From assembly GCA_000824785.1 (NCBI GenBank), contig CCNB01000045.1, positions 300,428 to 351,052 of the forward strand: DNA of 50,625 nt, read 5' to 3'. Source of the DNA: Mesorhizobium plurifarium. GTDB taxonomy: Bacteria; Pseudomonadota; Alphaproteobacteria; Rhizobiales; Rhizobiaceae. The translations under genes and the position numbers were made by a program. The first letter of the stretch is position 1, and the number at the start of each line of letters is the position of its first letter. Shown here one piece after another: positions 8,779 to 16,855 of this stretch. Below the pieces are notes generated by a model. The model was not told the DNA's origin, did no database searches, and worked only from the letters and a program-made list of their open reading frames with translations.

Positions 8779-9441
8779 TCAGACGCCCGCCAAGAGGCCC
8801 TCGAGCGAAGGCAGGATAAGCCCGGGCGGAAAGTCGCGGTATTCGTCCGGCTGGTTGGTCCGGTTGATCCAGACCGTGCGGAAACCGAATTTCGTCGCGC
8901 CGGCGACGTCCCAGCGGTTGGACGATTGGAAAGACACCGCGCCCGGGTAGAGCCGCCAGTTGGTGACCACCATGTCGTAGACCGACGGGTCGGTCTTGAA
9001 GCGTTTGACCTGGTCGACCGAGAACACGTCGTCGAGGATCTGGTCGAGCGCGGCGGATTTGACCGCCGCGGCGAGCATCTCCGGCGAGCCGTTGGAGAGG
9101 ATCGCGAGCTTCGCGCCCGACGCCTTGAGCGCCTTCAGCACGGCCGGCACCTCCGGGTAGCAATCGAGCCGCCAGTAAGCTTCGAGCAGTTTCGTCCGCA
9201 GCGCGGGATCGGCCGAGAGCACCTTGCGCAAAGCGAAATCCAGCGCCTGCTCGGTCAGTTGCCAGAAGTCGGCGTATGAGCCCATCAGCGTCCTGACCCA
9301 GGAATATTCGAGCTGCTTGGCGCGCCAGATTTCCGACAGCAGCTGGCCATCCGGACCAATCTCGCCGGCATGGCGGCGCACGGCGGCGTGCACGTCGAAC
9401 AACGTTCCATAGGCGTCGAAGACATAGGCCGCATGATGCAT
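8779..9441 (-). CDS. Haloacid dehalogenase, type II (L-2-haloacid dehalogenase family)
   Basis: Cytosolic HAD-superfamily hydrolase, 220 residues. All family motifs are visible: the nucleophile Asp9 in 'FDAYGTLFD', the 'LAILSNGSPEM' motif with the conserved Ser-Asn, and the C-terminal 'SSNRWDVAGATKFGF' that is diagnostic of type II 2-haloacid dehalogenases. Known members hydrolyse L-2-haloacids to D-2-hydroxyacids; many rhizobial paralogues have unproved substrates. The start MHHAAYVFDAYG is chosen because it puts the nucleophile at the usual position; the open frame extends to 9510 without family similarity. It is divergent from the aminotransferase gene with about 150 bp between. Confidence 0.9.
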   Translation of the reverse strand: MHHAAYVFDAYGTLFDVHAAVRRHAGEIGPDGQLLSEIWRAKQLEYSWVRTLMGSYADFWQLTEQALDFALRKVLSADPALRTKLLEAYWRLDCYPEVPAVLKALKASGAKLAILSNGSPEMLAAAVKSAALDQILDDVFSVDQVKRFKTDPSVYDMVVTNWRLYPGAVSFQSSNRWDVAGATKFGFRTVWINRTNQPDEYRDFPPGLILPSLEGLLAGV

Positions 9442-9592
9442 GGAAAGAGTTTTGCGGCGGCAAGCCGCGCCGTGCAAGCGCTGATTGCCGTTAAGTACCG
9501 CTGGCCTCAACGATTTTCGGCCATGTCGGTTGACGCCGACCCTGAAAACATCGTCCTATGCCGGCCCGAAATCACTCATTTGGACGGCAAAC

Positions 9593-10471
9593 ATGACACT
9601 GGCGGCGGCGGCGCAAACCGCGACTTGGACCTATGTGGACGGCGACTGGTATGAAGGCAATGTCGCGGTATTGGGGCCGCGCAGCCATGCCATGTGGCTC
9701 GGCACCAGCGTCTTCGACGGCGGCCGCTGGTTCGAAGGCGTCTCGCCCGACCTCGAGCTTCACGCCGCTCGCGTCAACGCTTCCGCGACCGCGCTTGGCC
9801 TGAAGCCTTCGATGACGACGCAAGAGATCGTCGGCCTGACCTGGGACGGCTTGAAGAAATTCGACGGCAAGACCGCGGTCTATATCAGGCCCATGTATTG
9901 GGCCGAGCATGGCGGCTATATGGGCGTGCCGGCCGACCCGGACTCGACACGCTTCTGCCTGTGCCTCTACGAAGCGCCGATGATCCCGCCATCCGGCTTC
10001 TCGGTCACGGTCTCGCCGTTCCGCCGCCCGACCATCGAGACCATGCCCACCAACGCCAAGGCGGGCTGCCTCTACCCCAACAATGGCCGCGCCATCCTGG
10101 AAGCCAAGGATCGCGGCTTCGACAACGCGTTGGTGCTCGATATGCTGGGCAACGTCGCCGAGACCGGAACCTCCAACATCTTCCTGGTCAAGGACGGCCA
10201 TGTGATGACGCCGGCGCCGAACGGCACCTTCCTGTCGGGCATCACCCGCTCGCGCACCATTAACCTGCTCGGCGACTACGGCTTCAGGACGATCGAGAAG
10301 ACGCTTTCGGTTCGCGATTTCCTCGAAGCCGACGAGATCTTCTCGACCGGCAACCACTCCAAGGTCGTGCCGGTCACCCGCATCGAGAACCGCGACCTGC
10401 AGCCCGGACCCGTGGCTAAGAAGGCGCGTGAGCTCTATTGGGAATGGGCGCATTCGGCGTCCGCCGCCTGA
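9593..10471 (+). CDS. Branched-chain amino acid aminotransferase-like protein (class IV, PLP-dependent)
   Basis: PLP enzyme of fold type IV, 292 residues. The signature region is clear: the candidate Schiff-base lysine in 'NAKAGCLYPNNGRAI', then 'ALVLDMLGNVAETGTSNIF' and 'GTFLSGITRSRTINLL', all typical of BCAT/D-amino-acid aminotransferases. The N-terminus 'WTYVDGDWYEGNVAVLGPRS' with 'HAMWLGTSVFDG' is the usual class IV opening. It would transfer the amino group between glutamate and a branched-chain 2-oxo acid; substrate preference within class IV cannot be fixed by eye. ATG 9593 fits the family; an open extension to 9485 does not. The gene is monocistronic and followed by intergenic repeat DNA. 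Confidence 0.87.
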   Translation: MTLAAAAQTATWTYVDGDWYEGNVAVLGPRSHAMWLGTSVFDGGRWFEGVSPDLELHAARVNASATALGLKPSMTTQEIVGLTWDGLKKFDGKTAVYIRPMYWAEHGGYMGVPADPDSTRFCLCLYEAPMIPPSGFSVTVSPFRRPTIETMPTNAKAGCLYPNNGRAILEAKDRGFDNALVLDMLGNVAETGTSNIFLVKDGHVMTPAPNGTFLSGITRSRTINLLGDYGFRTIEKTLSVRDFLEADEIFSTGNHSKVVPVTRIENRDLQPGPVAKKARELYWEWAHSASAA

Positions 10472-10529
10472 GCCGTCGGAGCGTTTTTCCGTTTCGCGGA
10501 AACGGCGAACCGCCCCATCTCCTTGTTTT

Positions 10530-10577
10530 GCGCAATTCCGGGCGGAAACCGTTTCACACTTTTCCCGGAATTGCTCT
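10530..10577 (-). repeat. Rhizobial intergenic palindromic repeat, single copy
   Basis: Reading the minus strand, this element starts AGAGCAATTCC and ends GGAATTGCGC, with the same interior pattern (GGGAAAAGTG, CGGTTTCCG) as the tandem block at 17372-17566. The ends are complementary, so it can fold. It lies between the aminotransferase and sodB genes, next to another imperfect hairpin at about 10488-10506 (CCGTTT...AAACGG). Confidence 0.8.
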
Positions 10578-10680
10578 AAAAAGTCGCTCGGCGCTCCATT
10601 CCGGAGTTGCCCCGATCCATTCCAGACCTATCTTAGCTCGGTAGTATCACCGGACTTTTTTCCTCGAGGGAGTACCATCC

Positions 10681-11283
10681 ATGGCTTTTGAGTTGCCCGC
10701 TTTGCCTTATGACTACGAGGCCTTGCAGCCTTACATGTCGAAGGAGACGCTGGAGTATCATCACGACAAGCATCACAAGGCCTATGTCGACAACGGCAAC
10801 AAGCTGGCCGCCGAGGCCGGAATGGGCGACCTGTCGGTCGAAGAGGTCGTGAAGCAGTCCTTCGGCAAGAATGCCGGGCTCTTCAACAACGCCGCCCAGC
10901 ACTACAACCACATCCATTTCTGGAAGTGGATGAAGAAGGGCGGCGGCGGCAACAAGCTGCCCGGCGCGCTGCAGAAGGCTTTCGACAGCGACCTCGGCGG
11001 CTACGACAAGTTCAAGGCGGATTTCATCGCCGCCGGCACCACCCAGTTCGGCTCTGGCTGGGCCTGGGTCTCGGTCAAGAATGGCAAGCTCGAAATCTCC
11101 AAGACCCCGAACGGCGAGAACCCGCTGGTCCATGGCGGCTCGCCGATCCTCGGCGTCGACGTCTGGGAGCACTCCTATTACATCGACTACCGTAACGCGC
11201 GGCCGAAATACCTCGAGGCCTTCGTCGACAGCCTCATCAACTGGGACCATGTCCTGGAACTCTACGAGAAGGCCAAAGGCTGA
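10681..11283 (+). CDS. sodB: Superoxide dismutase (Fe/Mn family)
   Basis: Converts superoxide to oxygen and hydrogen peroxide in the cytoplasm. The 200-residue protein has the complete metal site: His27 in 'LEYHHDKHH', His77 in 'AAQHYNHIHFW', Asp160 and His164 in 'GVDVWEHSYY'. The second-sphere Gln73 in 'NAAQHYNH' and 'QFGSGWAW' are Fe-type traits, although rhizobial enzymes of this group are reported to accept either metal. A GAGGGAG ribosome-binding site precedes the ATG. A strong terminator follows the stop codon, so the gene is probably its own transcription unit. Confidence 0.96.
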   Translation: MAFELPALPYDYEALQPYMSKETLEYHHDKHHKAYVDNGNKLAAEAGMGDLSVEEVVKQSFGKNAGLFNNAAQHYNHIHFWKWMKKGGGGNKLPGALQKAFDSDLGGYDKFKADFIAAGTTQFGSGWAWVSVKNGKLEISKTPNGENPLVHGGSPILGVDVWEHSYYIDYRNARPKYLEAFVDSLINWDHVLELYEKAKG

Positions 11284-11295
11284 TCGATCTTACTG

Positions 11296-11326
11296 AAAAG
11301 CCCCGGCATGCCGGGGCTTTTCTTTT
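11296..11326 (+). terminator. Rho-independent terminator of sodB
   Basis: A perfect stem, AAAAGCCCCGGC with its complement around a short centre at 11296-11321, is followed by a T-rich tail (CTTTT). It lies 13 bp after the sodB stop codon. Confidence 0.93.
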
Positions 11327-11445
11327 CGAGCGGTGGAAACGGCAAGCCAGCAGGCAAAATCGTCACGGCGAGGGGGAATAATCCCGTTGTGACGTCCGTT
11401 AACGTTCAGTCGCGTACCCTCTTTCCTCACCACGGAGCCAATTGA

Positions 11446-11883
11446 ATGAGAAAGCTTGTCCTCGCCATCTCTATGCTTGCCTTTGCCGGTTCGGTCGCTG
11501 TTGCCGATCCGATTCAGGATCGCCAGGCCCTGATGAAGGAACGCGGCAAGCTCGCCGGCCAATTGTCCAAGGTGGTCAAGGGCGAGGAGGATTTCGATGC
11601 GGCCGCCGTTCTGGCGACGCTGAAGGCCCTGCAGGCCAACGCCGAGAAATTCGATGCCGAAAAGCTTTTCCCGGCCGGCTCCGACAAGGGCGACACGACG
11701 GCCGCGCCGAAGATCTGGGAAGATATGGCCGGCTTCAAGGCCGCCGAGGACAAGTTCCTGGCCGATGCCAAGGCCGCGGTCGCTTCCCCGCCGGCCGATG
11801 CCGACGCGCTGAAGGCGCAGCTCAATACGCTGGGTGGCGATTGCGGCACCTGCCATCAGACCTACCGTATCAAGAAGAGCTGA
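11446..11883 (+). CDS. Periplasmic class II cytochrome c (c'/c-556 type)
   Basis: Small exported monoheme cytochrome, 145 residues. A Sec signal peptide (MRKLVLAISMLAFAGSVAVA) is followed by a four-helix-bundle sequence rich in Ala, Lys and Asp. The heme motif CGTCH is at residues 133-137, at the extreme C-terminus, which is the defining trait of cytochrome c' and c-556 proteins. Such proteins carry electrons or bind nitric oxide. The diheme cytochrome follows 10 bp later on the same strand, so the two are probably co-transcribed and may pass electrons to each other. Heme attachment would depend on the ccm genes at 35.5-39.6 kb. Confidence 0.92.
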   Translation: MRKLVLAISMLAFAGSVAVADPIQDRQALMKERGKLAGQLSKVVKGEEDFDAAAVLATLKALQANAEKFDAEKLFPAGSDKGDTTAAPKIWEDMAGFKAAEDKFLADAKAAVASPPADADALKAQLNTLGGDCGTCHQTYRIKKS

Positions 11884-11893
11884 TCGCCTGACG

Positions 11894-12838
11894 ATGGCCT
11901 GGTTGAGGAAGCTTGTCGGCGCCGTCATCGTGCTTGGCGGTGCCGGGGCGGTCGCCGGCTGGGTCCTGTCGGCGCCGGTCAGGCTGGACGCCGGCACCAT
12001 CGCGCGACTCGGCCCCGGCGACGCCGCCAGGGGCAAGCGCATCTTCTACGCGGGAGGCTGCACCTCCTGCCACGCCAAACCGGGCGCCCAGGGCGACGCC
12101 CGCCTCGAACTCGCCGGTGGCCTGGAGCTGAAGACGCCGTTCGGCACCTTCGTTCCGCCCAACATCTCGCAAGACCGGAAGGACGGCATCGGCGCCTGGA
12201 GCGAGGAGGACTTCGCCAACGCCATGCTGAAGGGCGTTTCGCCTTCCGGCGAGCATTTCTACCCGGCCTTTCCCTATGCATCCTATGCGCGCATGAAGCC
12301 GGCCGACATCGCCGATCTCTATGCCTTCATGAAGACGTTGCCGGCGGTTGTCGGCAAGGCGCCGGACCACAAGCTGTCCTTCCCCTTCACCATCCGACGC
12401 GGTATCGGCCTTTGGAAGCTTCTCTATCTCAGCCCGGACCCGGTGATCGCGCTGCCCGGCGGCACGCCGGACAAGGTGCTGGCCGGGCGTTACCTGGTCG
12501 AAGGGCCGGGCCATTGCGGCGAATGCCACACGCCGCGCGATTTCGCCGGCGGCGTCAAGAAGAGCGAGTGGCTGGCGGGCGCCGTGGCCGCGGAAGGCTC
12601 AGGGGTCGTGCCCAACATCACCCCGCAAGGCGGCACCAAGGACTGGTCCGAGGCCGACATCGCCAACTATCTCGAAACCGGCTTCACGCCGGATTTCGAC
12701 TCGGTCGGTGGCGCCATGGTCGACGTGCAGCGGAACATGGCCCAACTGACGGCCGACGACCGGGCGGCGATCGCGGCCTATCTGAAGGCTGTCCCGCCGC
12801 ACCCCAACGGCTACCCGGCGCGCAAGCCGGCGAGTTGA
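11894..12838 (+). CDS. Membrane-anchored diheme cytochrome c
   Basis: A 314-residue protein with an N-terminal membrane anchor (residues about 7-26) and two cytochrome c domains, each with a CxxCH: CTSCH at 56-60 and CGECH at 208-212. The spacing and the motifs 'VPPNISQDRKDGIGAWSEEDF' style and 'VPNITPQGGTKDW' match the c-type subunit found with flavin or quinoprotein dehydrogenases such as alcohol or gluconate dehydrogenase. No dehydrogenase subunit is adjacent; its neighbour is the class II cytochrome 10 bp upstream. ATG 11894 is preferred because the frame upstream of it runs back into the cytochrome c' gene. The role is probably electron transfer between periplasmic donors and the respiratory chain. 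Confidence 0.9.
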   Translation: MAWLRKLVGAVIVLGGAGAVAGWVLSAPVRLDAGTIARLGPGDAARGKRIFYAGGCTSCHAKPGAQGDARLELAGGLELKTPFGTFVPPNISQDRKDGIGAWSEEDFANAMLKGVSPSGEHFYPAFPYASYARMKPADIADLYAFMKTLPAVVGKAPDHKLSFPFTIRRGIGLWKLLYLSPDPVIALPGGTPDKVLAGRYLVEGPGHCGECHTPRDFAGGVKKSEWLAGAVAAEGSGVVPNITPQGGTKDWSEADIANYLETGFTPDFDSVGGAMVDVQRNMAQLTADDRAAIAAYLKAVPPHPNGYPARKPAS

Positions 12839-12853
12839 CCTTCCGCCTGCATC

Positions 12854-13243
12854 TTACGGGTGGCGGTCGCCCAGAAAATCGAAGCCGTTTTCGAAGAAGT
12901 GATTGTAGTTGCAGGTGAGCTCCTCGCCCGGCGCGATGTCGCGCAGCGCGTAGGTCTCGTCGGGCGAGGAGACGTCGCAGTTCGGATCGTCGTCGTGGTT
13001 CATGTAGCGCGCGTCGTCGGCTTCGAACACGATGTAGCTCGGGTCGTGCCGGTCCGGATAAGAATAGCGGTCGAGATAGGATTTCACTGGTCCCGTTTGG
13101 CTCTCATAGGTATCGACGGGAATGCGCCGGTCGAACCGCGGGTCGAGCTTCCAGATCAGCGTTCCCTTCGGGATGCGGTTCCTGGCGAAGACGCCGATGC
13201 CCTGGATGGACGATTTGTCGAGATAAGTGTCGACGAGAAGCAT
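12854..13243 (-). CDS. SET-domain protein-lysine methyltransferase-like protein
   Basis: A compact 129-residue protein made almost entirely of a SET domain. Visible motifs: GIGVFA (15-20) in the N-SET region, 'ARYMNHDDDPNC' (78-89) corresponding to the RFxNHxxxPN S-adenosylmethionine-binding motif, and 'ALRDIAPGEELTCNY' (99-113) with the catalytic-type tyrosine. SET enzymes transfer a methyl group from S-adenosylmethionine to lysine; bacterial substrates are largely unknown. MLLVDTYLDKSS at 13243 is taken as start; an open extension to 13318 lacks family similarity. It converges with the diheme cytochrome gene, and is unlinked to any obvious substrate. Confidence 0.87.
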   Translation of the reverse strand: MLLVDTYLDKSSIQGIGVFARNRIPKGTLIWKLDPRFDRRIPVDTYESQTGPVKSYLDRYSYPDRHDPSYIVFEADDARYMNHDDDPNCDVSSPDETYALRDIAPGEELTCNYNHFFENGFDFLGDRHP

Positions 13244-13355
13244 GACGAACCTTGTTGAATGCAGATTAGCCGGCCCGAATGCGCATCCAAAATGTCCGCG
13301 CCCAAGACGACCGTGCATTGCGTAACGCGCAGGTTTGCGGATTGCGAGCGAAAAA

Positions 13356-15467
13356 TCAGGCTTTGCCTGTCACTTTCAAGGCGTAGGCGTAAATGTAGGC
13401 GATCTCCTCCAGCCGCGAGAACCGGCCTGAGGCGCCGGCGTGCCCGGACTCCATGTTGATCTTGAACAGGACCGGATTGCCGCCTGTCTTGCGTTCACGC
13501 AGCCGCGCCACCCATTTCGCCGGCTCCCAATAGGTGACGCGCGGATCGGTGAGGCCCGCCAGCGCCAGGATCGGCGGGTAGTCGAGCGCCGCCACATTGT
13601 CATAGGGCGAATAGGCCGCGATCGTCTCGTAGTCGGCGGCGGACGCGATCGGGTTGCCCCATTCCGGCCATTCCGGCGGCGTCAGCGGCAGGCTGGCGTC
13701 GAGCATGGTGGTGAGCACATCGACGAACGGCACCTCGGCTACGATGCCGCCGAAGCTCTCCGGCGCCATGTTGGCGATCGCTCCCATCAGCATGCCGCCG
13801 GCGGAGCCGCCCTGCGCGACGATGCGGTCGTGCCGTGTGTAACGTTCGGCGACGAGATGGCGGGCGCAGGCGATGAAGTCGGTGAAGGTGTTCATCTTCT
13901 TCGCCCGCTTGCCGTCCTCGTACCAGCCGTAGCCCTTGTCCTTGCCGCCGCGCACATGCGCGACGGCATAGACGAAGCCGCGGTCGGCCAGCGACAGGCA
14001 GTTGGTGTTGAAGGCCGAAGGCACCGTGATGCCGTAGGAGCCGTAGCCGTAGAGCAGGCAGGGCGCGGAACCGTCGAGCTTTGTCTCGCGATGGTAGAGC
14101 AGCGAGATCGGCACCAGCTCGCCATCAGCTGCCGGCGCCATCAGCCGGCGCGTGACATAGTGCTCGGGATCGTGGCCGGAGGGCACTTCCTGCGTCTTCA
14201 AAAGCACGCGCTCGCGACTGCGCATATTGTAGTCGAACACCTGCGCCGGCGTCGTCATCGACGAATAGGTGAAACGCATCACTTCGGTGTCGTATTCGTA
14301 GGAGCCGGAGAGACCGAGCGAGAAAGCTTCTTCGTCGAAGGAGATGAAATGTTCCTCGCCGCTTGAGCGCTCGCGCACGACGATGCGCGGCAGGCCGTCC
14401 TTGCGTTCGAGCCGGACCATGTGATGCTTGAAACCGAGCACCGATAGGATCAGCCGGCCCGGCTCGTGCGGCACCAGTTCCTCCCAGTTGGCGCGCACCG
14501 GATTGTCGACCGGCGCGGTCATGATCTTGAAGTCCTTGGCGCCGTCGGCGTTGGTGAGGATGAAGAAGACGTCGCCGCCTTCTTCCAAATCGTATTGTAG
14601 GCCGGTCTCGCGCACCGCCACCAGCTTCGGCGCTGCGGTTGGATCATTGGCGGGCAGCAGGCGGTATTCCGAAGTCTCATGGTCGTTGATGCCGATCATG
14701 ATCCAGTCATTGGCGCGCGTGCCGCTGACATCCATGAAGAAGCCCGGATCGGTTTCCTCATAGATCAGCCGGTCGTTCTCGGGCCTGTCGCCGAGCGCGT
14801 GGAAGAACACTTTCGACGGGCGATGATTGTCGTCGAGACGGGTATAGAAGAAGCCGTCGTGGCCGGCGTTCCAGACCCCGCCGCCGCCCGTATCCGGAAT
14901 CTGGTCGGCAAGGTCCTTGCCGCTCGTGAGATCGCGCACGCACAGCGTGAAGAACTCCGAGCCCTTGTCGTCGAAGGCCCACAGGAGCTGCCTGTGGTCG
15001 CCAGAATGGTCGACGCCGCCGAGCCTGAAATAAGCCTTGCCCTCGGCCTCCCTATCGCCGTCGAGCAGGATCTCCTCGGCGCCGCCGTCGCGCGGCGTGC
15101 GGAAATAGCGCGGCTGCTCGCCGCCTTGCCGGAAGGAAGAGCCATAGGCAAAGGGGCCGTCCTTCATCGGCACGGTCGAGTCATCCTCCTTGATGCGCCC
15201 CTTCATCTCGGCAAACAGCTTGCCGCGCAGGTCCGCCGTGCCCGCCATCAGCGCCGCCTGATAGGCGTTTTCAGCCTCGAGATGAGCCCGGATGCGGCCG
15301 TCGAGCAGGGAAGGGTCACGGAACACGGCCTGCCAGTTGTCGGCCCGCATCCAGGCATAGTCGTCGCTGCGGGTGACGCCGTGATGCGTGTCGGAAACCG
15401 GGTGTTTCTCAGGGATAGGCGGGCTGGCGGCCGGGAAGGCGGAAGTCAAGGCGGGAGCTCTGGTCAT
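13356..15467 (-). CDS. ptrB: Oligopeptidase B (S9A prolyl oligopeptidase family)
   Basis: Cytosolic serine peptidase that cleaves short peptides after Arg or Lys. The 703-residue length is typical. The N-terminal beta-propeller gates the active site; the C-terminal alpha/beta-hydrolase domain has Ser555 in 'QGGSAGGMLMG', Asp641 in 'GLTDPRV' and His676 in 'ESGHAGASG', with Ser-Asp-His spacing close to that of the E. coli enzyme. 'LYGYGSYG' and 'DRGFVYAVAHVRGG' are further family landmarks. No signal peptide is present. The gene appears monocistronic and is divergent from the secreted SH3-like gene. Confidence 0.96.
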   Translation of the reverse strand: MTRAPALTSAFPAASPPIPEKHPVSDTHHGVTRSDDYAWMRADNWQAVFRDPSLLDGRIRAHLEAENAYQAALMAGTADLRGKLFAEMKGRIKEDDSTVPMKDGPFAYGSSFRQGGEQPRYFRTPRDGGAEEILLDGDREAEGKAYFRLGGVDHSGDHRQLLWAFDDKGSEFFTLCVRDLTSGKDLADQIPDTGGGGVWNAGHDGFFYTRLDDNHRPSKVFFHALGDRPENDRLIYEETDPGFFMDVSGTRANDWIMIGINDHETSEYRLLPANDPTAAPKLVAVRETGLQYDLEEGGDVFFILTNADGAKDFKIMTAPVDNPVRANWEELVPHEPGRLILSVLGFKHHMVRLERKDGLPRIVVRERSSGEEHFISFDEEAFSLGLSGSYEYDTEVMRFTYSSMTTPAQVFDYNMRSRERVLLKTQEVPSGHDPEHYVTRRLMAPAADGELVPISLLYHRETKLDGSAPCLLYGYGSYGITVPSAFNTNCLSLADRGFVYAVAHVRGGKDKGYGWYEDGKRAKKMNTFTDFIACARHLVAERYTRHDRIVAQGGSAGGMLMGAIANMAPESFGGIVAEVPFVDVLTTMLDASLPLTPPEWPEWGNPIASAADYETIAAYSPYDNVAALDYPPILALAGLTDPRVTYWEPAKWVARLRERKTGGNPVLFKINMESGHAGASGRFSRLEEIAYIYAYALKVTGKA

Positions 15468-15576
15468 TACGTCTCGCTGCGGAATTTGCTTGAATGACGA
15501 ATGAACACGCCGCTCAGCGGCGGTTCAAGAGGCGCGGCTCAAGATGGTCTACAGAAGCTAAGTCGAAGGGGGAAAG

Positions 15577-15945
15577 ATGAAATCCTGTGTTTCTACCGCA
15601 ATGTGTGTCGCCGTCCTCGCGGCGGGTCTGGCTTTTTCCAGCCAGTCTCATGCAACCGTCTTTGCTGCCTGGCAAGTGGCGGGCGTGCCGTTTGGCGACA
15701 CGCTCAATGCGCGAAAGTATCCGTCCAACGCATCCCAGAAACAGGCTGCCTATCCGAACGGCACCGTGCTGCAGATGACCGGCCGCTGCACCGGTGGCGT
15801 AAACCTGCTCGATATCGCCCGCCAGCCGCAATGGAAGCAGCGCCAGGCGATCCGTTATCGCTGGTGCGAGGTCTGGCACGATCCGGCGCAGAACGGTCAT
15901 TTCGTCACCGGCTGGGTCTACGGCAAATATATCGCGCCTCACTGA
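15577..15945 (+). CDS. Small exported SH3-like protein
   Basis: A 122-residue protein with a Sec signal peptide (cleavage near 'SQSHA', residues about 22-27). The mature part, 'PFGDTLNARKYPSN...' to 'CEVWHDPAQNGHFVTGWVYGKYIAPH', has the pattern of a bacterial SH3 domain, where 'LNVR' and 'GWVxGKYI' form the characteristic first and last strands. Two cysteines (in 'GRCTGG' and 'RWCEV') may form a disulphide. Such domains bind peptidoglycan or protein partners in the periplasm. The gene stands alone; function unknown. Confidence 0.83.
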   Translation: MKSCVSTAMCVAVLAAGLAFSSQSHATVFAAWQVAGVPFGDTLNARKYPSNASQKQAAYPNGTVLQMTGRCTGGVNLLDIARQPQWKQRQAIRYRWCEVWHDPAQNGHFVTGWVYGKYIAPH

Positions 15946-16364
15946 GGGATACCATCGCGCCGCCTTGTCGGGTCCAGCCGCCAAGGCGACGTCCTTGCGC
16001 TTCGTTGCGCCGCAGGATTAGCTGTGCTGGCGCAACGGCGCCTAAGCATTGGCCAAGCATTGAACGCCGTGTAGAGCGGCGATCGGATGTCTAACGTGCG
16101 GATGACGCAACGTCACGGCATGCTGGTCTGGCCAGAAAAATCTCGCGAAGTTACACGGTGCACGAATTTTTGAAGCTGAATCGGCAATATTTGATGAATA
16201 TCGACCAATATAAGTCAATATGCGAATTGACTTACTTTCAATGCGGCGTCATTAAGATAACCGACGCGAATCTCAGAGCCTTTCCTGAATGAAATTCGCG
16301 CGATGCCCGATCCAAGAAAAAGGGCGCAGTTTCAGAAACAAACTCTCGTTGGGGCCTTAGCACT
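15946..16364. other. 419-bp gene-free leader upstream of mucR
   Basis: No gene was found here. The first half is GC-rich. From about 16160 the base composition turns AT-rich and carries a phased series of AATAT motifs (listed separately). Further on, CGCGAAT (from about 16265) and ATTCGCG (from about 16295) form an inverted repeat near the likely transcript start. The length and composition suit an autoregulated mucR promoter with a long untranslated leader. Confidence 0.6.
16185..16229. promoter_or_regulatory. Helically phased AATAT cluster, candidate MucR autoregulatory site
   Basis: CAATAT begins at 16185, GAATAT at 16196, CAATAT at 16206 and CAATAT at 16216, spacings of 11, 10 and 10 bp, followed by GAATTG at 16224. 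The motifs therefore face the same side of the helix. MucR/Ros proteins are known to bind AT-rich, low-consensus DNA containing T-A steps and to repress their own genes; the link to this particular sequence is inferred. Confidence 0.6.
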
Positions 16365-16790
16365 ATGGAAATCGTCGAAACACCTTCGAAAAACGGTGAT
16401 GCGCTGATCGAGCTGACTGCCGATGTCGTCGCCGCCTATGTCAGCAACAACCCGGTGCCGGTCGGGGAACTGCCGAACCTTATTGCCGACGTCCATGCCG
16501 CGTTGGGCCGCGTCGGCGGCTCGTCGGAGCAGCCGTCGGCCGAAAAACAGAAGCCGGCCGTCAACCCGAAGCGCTCCGTCCACGACGACTACATCGTCTG
16601 TCTCGAGGACGGAAAGAAATTCAAGTCGCTGAAGCGGCATTTGATGACCCATTACAATCTCACGCCGGAAGAGTATCGCGAGAAGTGGGGTCTGGACGCC
16701 AACTACCCGATGGTCGCCCCCAATTACGCGGCTGCCCGCTCGCAGCTGGCCAAGAAGATGGGTCTGGGCCGCAAGCGCAAGGGCCGCTGA
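16365..16790 (+). CDS. mucR: MucR/Ros-family zinc-finger-like transcriptional regulator
   Basis: Global regulator of the MucR/Ros family that silences AT-rich promoters and controls exopolysaccharide, motility and symbiosis genes in rhizobia. The 141-residue protein has an N-terminal oligomerisation region, a variable linker, and the DNA-binding region 'CLEDGKKFKSLKRHLMTHY' with 'NLTPEEYREKWGL' and 'YPMVAPNYAAARSQLAKKMGLG'. The Ros finger uses Cys-Cys-His-His; here the second cysteine position is Asp (CLED), with HLMTH supplying the histidines. This substitution occurs in known MucR and Mesorhizobium Ml proteins, some of which fold with altered or no zinc binding. A terminator follows. Regulation is probably autogenous through the AT-rich upstream region. 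Confidence 0.95.
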   Translation: MEIVETPSKNGDALIELTADVVAAYVSNNPVPVGELPNLIADVHAALGRVGGSSEQPSAEKQKPAVNPKRSVHDDYIVCLEDGKKFKSLKRHLMTHYNLTPEEYREKWGLDANYPMVAPNYAAARSQLAKKMGLGRKRKGR

Positions 16791-16815
16791 TAAGCCTCGC
16801 CTCTGCTGCAGTTCG

Positions 16816-16843
16816 ACGGCGCCCTTCGGGCGCCGTTTGCTTT
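16816..16843 (+). terminator. Rho-independent terminator of mucR
   Basis: ACGGCGCCC (16816-16824), loop TTC, GGGCGCCGT (16828-16836), then TTGCTTT. It sits 26 bp after the mucR stop codon, between the convergent mucR and sufE genes. Confidence 0.88.
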
Positions 16844-16855
16844 AAAGATCTGAGG

